Shown piece after piece: positions 59,601 through 64,000 of a DNA stretch of 64,000 nucleotides. A program made the position numbers and the translations under genes. The stretch is taken from NCBI GenBank assembly GCA_046329495.1, contig JAXLUO010000004.1, positions 62,001-126,000 on the forward strand, written 5' to 3'. Position 1 is the first letter of the stretch. Each line of letters opens with the position of its first letter. The notes beneath the pieces are model-generated. The model made no database searches and was not told the DNA's origin. It was given only the letters and a program-made list of their open reading frames with translations. This stretch comes from Bog-950 sp046329495. GTDB taxonomy: Bacteria; Bacteroidota; Bacteroidia; Chitinophagales; LD1.

Positions 59601-61676
59601 ATTGCTGCTGGTTGCAGTGCTTGCCGGGATGGTAATATTGATGGTGCCGGTTAAGGCTGTGCTTACTAACGAACCTACAGTAACCGGCGAAGCAAAGTTG
59701 CCCGAAGCGTCACTCAACTGAACCGTAAACACGTTTCCTGCATTAAAAGTACCGGTGGCTGTATAATTTATGCTACCAGCCACAGTTCCGTTGCAAGTGG
59801 TTAAGGTGTAAGGTGCACCATTGATGGCGTCTACTGTCATAGTGTTTAACGATAGGAGGGTAAAATCGGTGCTGTTTAGTGCGGCGGCCGATGCGCCCCA
59901 GTTACTTGTATTGTTTACGGCTGTTTTGTATGCAGCAAAGCTGGTAAGCGTGTTGCGGCCTGCAGTATACTCGTTGTTATCTTGTGCAGGTGAAGCCAGT
60001 TGAATATTGCCTTCTGTTACATTCAGGCTTGCAGGAAGGCTGGTAATGGAACCACCCCAGGTTGATTTGAAGATATATCCATGAATAAAAGACGGACAGG
60101 TGGCGCTGCCTTCGTAAATAAACAGGTTATCGCCGGCCGCATTGTCAAAGCCGTTTACCACACCTGCCGTATAACTGCCATTATCCACGCTGCTGCCTTG
60201 CAATACGGTTACAGTGCCGGGTGCCAATATCGAAGCGCCGTTTGTCCAGGTAAAGGTGTTTTCGGTGCTGCTCCATGTACCACCGCTCCAGTTACGGTCG
60301 GTAATAAAGATTTGAGCGCCTGCAGGAATATTAACCCAGTTAGCAAACTCCACACCATCGGTGCCCGAACTGTTTAATCCAACTACGCTGATATCACCTA
60401 CGTTAAATACCGGGTTATGCACTTCACCACTTACCGCCACATTAACGGCTGCTGCAACACCGCCACCTGTATGGCTGATGTTGCCGGATTTTGAACCGGT
60501 GGTTAGTCCCGACTTTAACCGGGTATAAACCGTTGTACTAAGTCCCGCACCGGTATAACTTAGGTTAACTGAGTTAGTGAACGTTATATTATCGGTTGAT
60601 ACAGCCCAACCCGTACCGGTGGCATCCACTGTAACCGTACCTGCTGCAGGTGATAGGTTTGTTCCTGTTACGGTATATGATTGACTGGCAGATGCTGCTG
60701 CTATAGTAGCACAAAACGCCGTTAAAGAGGTTGGCGCTACCGTAATGGCCGGTGGTGTATCGTTGTCGCCAATGGTGAAGTTGGCACTGCTTGGAGAACC
60801 TAAAGTAAGACCGGATGACGGATTGCTAATGGTTACAGTGGCAGTCTCCGTACCTTCATTGGCTACATCATCAAAAACCTGAATAGTAGTTGTGCCGGTT
60901 GTGTTGCCAGCGCTAATACTAATGGAACCTGTTAAAGACGGAGACCCGACAAAATCGGAAGAGGTAATACCGGTGCCGCTAATGGCATAGTCAACAGTTT
61001 GTGTAGTACCAACTGCCGACGATGCTGTGGCTGTTATTGTAACCGTTGTGGATGCGGCTTCAGTAGCACTGCTGGGGCTAACACTAACTGAAACGGTATT
61101 TGCTGTGCTTGAGGCAACCGAACCGAAAATTTTGAGGTTATCAATACGAAAAGTTCCGCCGGCCGAATTATTCCATCCGTAAATCCGGAAGGTAACCGAG
61201 TTGCCCGCCACCACTGTAAAGTCTGTAAAATCCCAAGGTTGATTGGCTGCAGTTGTTGGCACCCCCGCATCATCCAGGTAGGTGGTCGTGTAATTACCAC
61301 CAAAGTTATGGGCAATACGCGAACCTTGGCAACCTGTAGCACTGCGTTGGCGGTCATAACTTACTGATGTAAGGGTAACGTCATATCCCGATGCAGCAGT
61401 TACGGTAAATTCCAGGTATTTGGTTAAATCAATGCTGGTACCGGTGGCTGTAAAAGAGGAGTTAAAAACATTTGCTGTGGCATTACAGGAAACGAAAGAA
61501 CCCCGTGTAACGTCCGAAAGCGAGGCGCCGGTAATCGTCATTACGCTATTATCCTGTGTAGGGCAGGCTCCGGTACCAGTAAATGTTCTTGTAAATAGTT
61601 GAGCATTTACCGGCAAAGTGCCCACAAGCAAAATTGCCAGTAACAGATAGAACGTTGCATTTCTTTTCATTTCCAT
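56700..61676 (-). CDS. Large T9SS-secreted surface protein with Calx-beta, lamin-tail-like and PKD domains
   Basis: 1658 residues. The signal peptide ends at about residue 25 (LLLAILLVGTLPVNA). The N-terminal region (about 26-190) is a carbohydrate-binding-like beta domain (FRIYGWNNSAGGTFRIDNLKIFG). A Calx-beta domain (about 195-305, with DDVANEGTETATVTI and ending IGDND), a LTD-like region (FNVGDISVVGLNSSGTDGVEFANWVNIPAG), a long beta-helix or G8-like stretch, a PKD domain (IYTWNFGDGATSTDAVTTHLYEQEGTYTVQLQV) and a type A sorting domain (last ~75 residues) follow. Probably an adhesin or gliding-related surface protein; no enzyme is seen. Start is ATG. Confidence 0.9.
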   Translation of the reverse strand: MEMKRNATFYLLLAILLVGTLPVNAQLFTRTFTGTGACPTQDNSVMTITGASLSDVTRGSFVSCNATANVFNSSFTATGTSIDLTKYLEFTVTAASGYDVTLTSVSYDRQRSATGCQGSRIAHNFGGNYTTTYLDDAGVPTTAANQPWDFTDFTVVAGNSVTFRIYGWNNSAGGTFRIDNLKIFGSVASSTANTVSVSVSPSSATEAASTTVTITATASSAVGTTQTVDYAISGTGITSSDFVGSPSLTGSISISAGNTTGTTTIQVFDDVANEGTETATVTISNPSSGLTLGSPSSANFTIGDNDTPPAITVAPTSLTAFCATIAAASASQSYTVTGTNLSPAAGTVTVDATGTGWAVSTDNITFTNSVNLSYTGAGLSTTVYTRLKSGLTTGSKSGNISHTGGGVAAAVNVAVSGEVHNPVFNVGDISVVGLNSSGTDGVEFANWVNIPAGAQIFITDRNWSGGTWSSTENTFTWTNGASILAPGTVTVLQGSSVDNGSYTAGVVNGFDNAAGDNLFIYEGSATCPSFIHGYIFKSTWGGSITSLPASLNVTEGNIQLASPAQDNNEYTAGRNTLTSFAAYKTAVNNTSNWGASAAALNSTDFTLLSLNTMTVDAINGAPYTLTTCNGTVAGSINYTATGTFNAGNVFTVQLSDASGNFASPVTVGSLVSTALTGTINITIPASTATSSNYKLRILSSDQAATGTPSSAFTITLSATGCPIAGDYRTITTGNWNANTTWEKFNGSTWTPCAGSDHPNSTTASAFIRNGHVVTFTVSGKQVKNLNVEAGGQLYANINSPGTGPRYLEVYGNVVCDGQIGNGPANADVISIKPEAANVTFSGSGTMDLTRLFKDVASTNTNLLIDIDLGLHFADWSSNGSNTALYNNKAGIQFNVTVNTGRTVTFYNKADLSIDATNGQSGTDLPGTFVVKGTITGVGNLFARANQTAGKTCKLEIQSGGLVVCDTLVYDPKNTSGTSGVEPFVLDVQAGGTLRVLNILAMASGILNPAGDIILTSTASNNNATLCNGGMTVVVNSPANSTVTCNGLYTGTIKVERYVPVVGSNQHFVSSPVNSAPLSQVNASGTDGAYIIPTNTCDETQSDVNSPYGSVFEYTDGHAASGACMLGNWKIRSVGNMDNGRGYSAYLTGNNVTTFSGVPNSGDISVSGFNSGYPSVNTLQGQPVQSGWNLVGNPYASPIKLTTDRTADGYGNQVQVWVTTGPFSGSWQPGLMGAGASSAVIAPGQAFMVRRTAAGAGNFPFYQSERFAGISTDFYLQQNDYALTLELNYNGAKDATIIAFNSDATTAFDNAYDAGKRGANGRPSLYTQMTANEWLGINTLPSLTQTTAVPVNLRPDVNGHMSISALGMQQFDPTVYMILEDKKTNTFHNLRNGAYNFTASATDNQDRFILHFTPAVEIAKTNADCANNNGSISFTNPGGINWNYTIENNGVTMAAGTLQADAQVSGLPAGIYTLTLTDANNYQVVKNVMISAPAMPDATFAASTTVAQQNQLIDFTTTNVNSNNIYTWNFGDGATSTDAVTTHLYEQEGTYTVQLQVTGSEGCTANNSKLVTITSGATTGINDTKADAIIVYSTGNNVLVNLNKITAKVEVFNILGEKLFSETATGTLQHNFSGLAAQCLLVRVTDGKNITVKKVAITH

Positions 61677-62167
61677 AGCATTTAGGTGGCAAACTTCAGG
61701 CTTAAAAATTAACTAATCGTTAAGCCTTGTGTTTTCAAGGTTATTAATTGAAATTATGTTGTTAAATATAAAAGCCGAAGCCCTGTGTGTCAAGCGCCGC
61801 GAAAATCGGAATTTTTTGCTTGGTTATCGTGCAATTAATGAAAAATTTGATGCACATGTTTTCCCCAATTTATAGCTGAGGAATGGCTGATACGGACTTA
61901 TAAATGGTTGAGGAAACGCTGATGATTTGTATAGCTAAGGCAGTGGTTTTAGTCTCTGGTTGGTATTGTAAATAGTTGATTTATAATTTTTTGTAGTGAC
62001 GGTGCTGATTTTAGAATGATGTATAGAACGGTTAAGAGCATTTTGCCTGACTTTAGAAAGAGATTAGAATGATAATATAAGGAATAAAAATAGAAACAAA
62101 AACCCTATAAATATTAATTGTAAATTAGAAAGGTATTAAAACCGGAACAGGGGCGTTAGAATTATGC
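61677..62167. other. Divergent intergenic region
   Basis: About 490 bp, AT-rich, with no coding sequence recognised. It must hold the promoters of the T9SS protein gene (minus) and the AsmA-like gene (plus). No clear consensus pair was identified. Confidence 0.6.
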
Positions 62168-64000
62168 ATGGAGTTTGTAAAACGGCTGATTCGCTGGTTT
62201 TTGGGGATTATTTTGGTGTTGGCGGTAATCATAGCCGGCTTGGTGGTGTATATTGAATTCAATCAGCAAAAGTTACTTGATCAGCTACAGCGGCAGCTGG
62301 CATCATCTATAAATGGCACCTTGATAATCAGGCATATAAGCTTGAGTTTTTTAAGTGATTTCCCCCATTTGTCGCTTACAGCCGAAGGCGTCAGTATTCG
62401 CGATTCGCTATATAGACAGGAAGTATTTGGTGCCGGACGTGTGTATTTTAGATTGAATGTGGCCGATTTGTTGCGTTTTAAGGTAACGGGCAACGATGTG
62501 CTGATTGAACAGGGGCATTTTTATCTGAAACGTGACACCACCGGCTATTTCAATGCCAACATTTTCAGGTTAGCTGAAGAGGGCCATTCCGAAGGTTCAG
62601 GGCCAACATTTGAACTGCAGCATTTTGAGACAAGAGATTTGAAAGTGGTTTTTGATGATTACGGCCGGCAGCAGGAGATAAGCTTATTAGTGCGTTATAT
62701 GCGCGGCAGCGTTACCAGGGGAGATTCGAGCTATCTGATACCGGTAACGGCTATGGTGCATACAGATAGCCTGATGTTCAGAAGAGACCGGGGCAGTTTT
62801 CTTGTGAACCGGGAGGCTGCCATCGATGCACATCTTGAGTATGACAGCCGCAACCACCGTTTTGGTATAAGGCCCTCAAGTGCAACTATCGATTCGCAAA
62901 CCTATAGCATTGATGGCCTGTTTGCCGTAGCACGTGATCCCGTTTACTTCGAAATGCGCATTACGCATCCGGGTGTTGATTTTAATAAAGCCAGGCTGGC
63001 ACTATCCGATACCATTAATTATTACCTGAAGAACATGGATGTAATGGACCCCGTTGCAGTGCATGTGTTTATCCGCGGCAATATCGATCCTCCGCATCCG
63101 CCTATGGTGGATGTTGGCTTCCATCTGAACAAGGCCCGCATTAACGCCTATGGTTTGGAACTGACGGATATGAAACTGGATGGCCTGTTTATGAATCATG
63201 TTGACAGCACCAGGTTCTACGAGGATAATAACTCAGCCCTGGTATTTACAGTAGATACAGCAAAGGTAAATGGTGTGCCACTACGAGGGCAACTAAGCGT
63301 TACCGATTTACAGGCTTTGCATCTTCGGCTAAGCATGCAATCGCAAGCCTTGTTGAGCGATTTTAACGTGTTTATCCCCAATAATAAATACAGGTTTACC
63401 TACGGCAACGCCAATGTGCAGGTAAACTATGCCGGTACCCTTTATTACTATCTGGATAGTTTGCGCGGCAACCACGATGATTCGTTATGGGGCAGCATTG
63501 CTATTAACAAAGGCAGGTTCGATTACTTTAAGCGAAACATTGTGCTGGACAGCCTGCAGGCAACTATTGACTTGGGTATAAACAAACTGACTTTCAAAAA
63601 CTTTAGCGGACGCCTGAACGGTAATTTTATAGCGTTGAAAGGCAGTATTACCTCATTACGCAGGCTCTTTGATGCAGGCGAACAGCGCATGAACGGGGTA
63701 TTTGATTTATTGGTACCGCATTTTGACCTTACCGGTTTAATAACGGAGAAAGACCTGGCCAAACCACCAGCACCACTTACTCAAAAGCAAGCGGAACAAG
63801 TTGCCGCAGCAATAGATGAATTAACCGATCGGCTAAACGTATTGATCAACCTCCGTTTAAATTCCTTTCGTTTCAGGCAATTTACGGCTTCGCAGGTTAG
63901 GGGGGCAGTTAATCTCTCTTCAACTGGGGCGTTTCTAAAGGATTTTAAGTTAAATGCCTGTAACGGCAGTATGGAAATAAATGGAGGATTAAATACCGGC
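62168..64000 (+). CDS. AsmA-like protein (3' end outside the window)
   Basis: Open for 611 codons from the ATG at 62168 to the window end, with no stop, so the C-terminus is missing. The N-terminus is a membrane anchor (RLIRWFLGIILVLAVIIAGLVVYI) followed by the AsmA start: LLDQLQRQLASSINGTLIIRHISLSFLSDFPHLSLTAEGVSIRDS. Beta-repeats follow, as in the AsmA/TamB superfamily that bridges the two membranes and moves lipids. It is related in type to the TamB protein at 48122 but smaller and a separate gene. Confidence 0.85.
   Translation, partial: MEFVKRLIRWFLGIILVLAVIIAGLVVYIEFNQQKLLDQLQRQLASSINGTLIIRHISLSFLSDFPHLSLTAEGVSIRDSLYRQEVFGAGRVYFRLNVADLLRFKVTGNDVLIEQGHFYLKRDTTGYFNANIFRLAEEGHSEGSGPTFELQHFETRDLKVVFDDYGRQQEISLLVRYMRGSVTRGDSSYLIPVTAMVHTDSLMFRRDRGSFLVNREAAIDAHLEYDSRNHRFGIRPSSATIDSQTYSIDGLFAVARDPVYFEMRITHPGVDFNKARLALSDTINYYLKNMDVMDPVAVHVFIRGNIDPPHPPMVDVGFHLNKARINAYGLELTDMKLDGLFMNHVDSTRFYEDNNSALVFTVDTAKVNGVPLRGQLSVTDLQALHLRLSMQSQALLSDFNVFIPNNKYRFTYGNANVQVNYAGTLYYYLDSLRGNHDDSLWGSIAINKGRFDYFKRNIVLDSLQATIDLGINKLTFKNFSGRLNGNFIALKGSITSLRRLFDAGEQRMNGVFDLLVPHFDLTGLITEKDLAKPPAPLTQKQAEQVAAAIDELTDRLNVLINLRLNSFRFRQFTASQVRGAVNLSSTGAFLKDFKLNACNGSMEINGGLNTG

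Overview
The window is chromosomal DNA of a member of the Bacteroidota, most like the Chitinophagia/Sphingobacteriia group. The evidence is direct: two very large or long secreted proteins end in type IX secretion (T9SS) sorting domains, there is a DUF3276 PUR-family protein, many lipoproteins and TPR proteins, an AsmA/TamB pair, and recurrent TAnnTTTG-like promoter elements just upstream of start codons. Shine-Dalgarno sites are weak throughout, and several genes start with GTG or TTG. No rRNA, CRISPR array or prophage is visible.

Layout. 1-6274: the tail of an IS3-family transposase, a membrane protein, a fused double-ATPase peptide ABC protein, a visibly AT-rich NACHT NTPase with an Mrr-like nuclease domain (a probable anti-phage gene), and lipA. 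6275-13054 is the accessory and repeat-rich part: short dispersed repeats, an EamA transporter with an RsmF-like rRNA methyltransferase, an IS110 element, a DUF4256 gene, an 86-bp tandem repeat and modular repeat copies. 13055-33697 is ordinary core: TPR lipoprotein, glutamate dehydrogenase, Mpl-type Mur ligase, DnaQ-like exonuclease, a dolichol-phosphate-mannose-synthase-like glycosyltransferase, phenylalanine hydroxylase, a T9SS Asp-box protein, M20 dipeptidase, PUR protein, ABC exporter, crotonase, B12-binding protein, an acidic protein, gltX, a polysaccharide deacetylase and TatD. 33773-42087 holds an acyltransferase, two tRNA-Ser genes, and a run of low-complexity and stress-type genes (collagen-like, prion-like and acidic proteins, a Rieske/FAD oxidoreductase, DUF4142, a pyrophosphatase-like protein, YetF, DUF72). 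42155-64000: PhoD-like phosphatase, LpxL-type acyltransferase, a second crotonase, aat, tsaD, TamB, prmC, a small HTH protein, DinB, a PA0069-type radical SAM protein, a 1658-residue T9SS surface protein, and an AsmA-like gene cut by the window end.

Most notable are: the NACHT/Mrr-like protein; a duplicated tRNA-Ser 3' tail carrying a 46-bp double-hairpin insert in its T-loop; the IS110 element, whose long 5' non-coding end is where a bridge RNA would lie and which seems to have landed in a short dispersed repeat; two operator-like sites with identical 10/29-bp spacing on either side of that IS; and the collagen-like plus FUS-like low-complexity gene pair. Convergent gene pairs fall into two classes: those separated by a hairpin terminator, and those sharing a palindromic stop (TTAA, CTAA or TTATAA). 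Function calls rest on motif recognition in translated sequence. No database search was possible.
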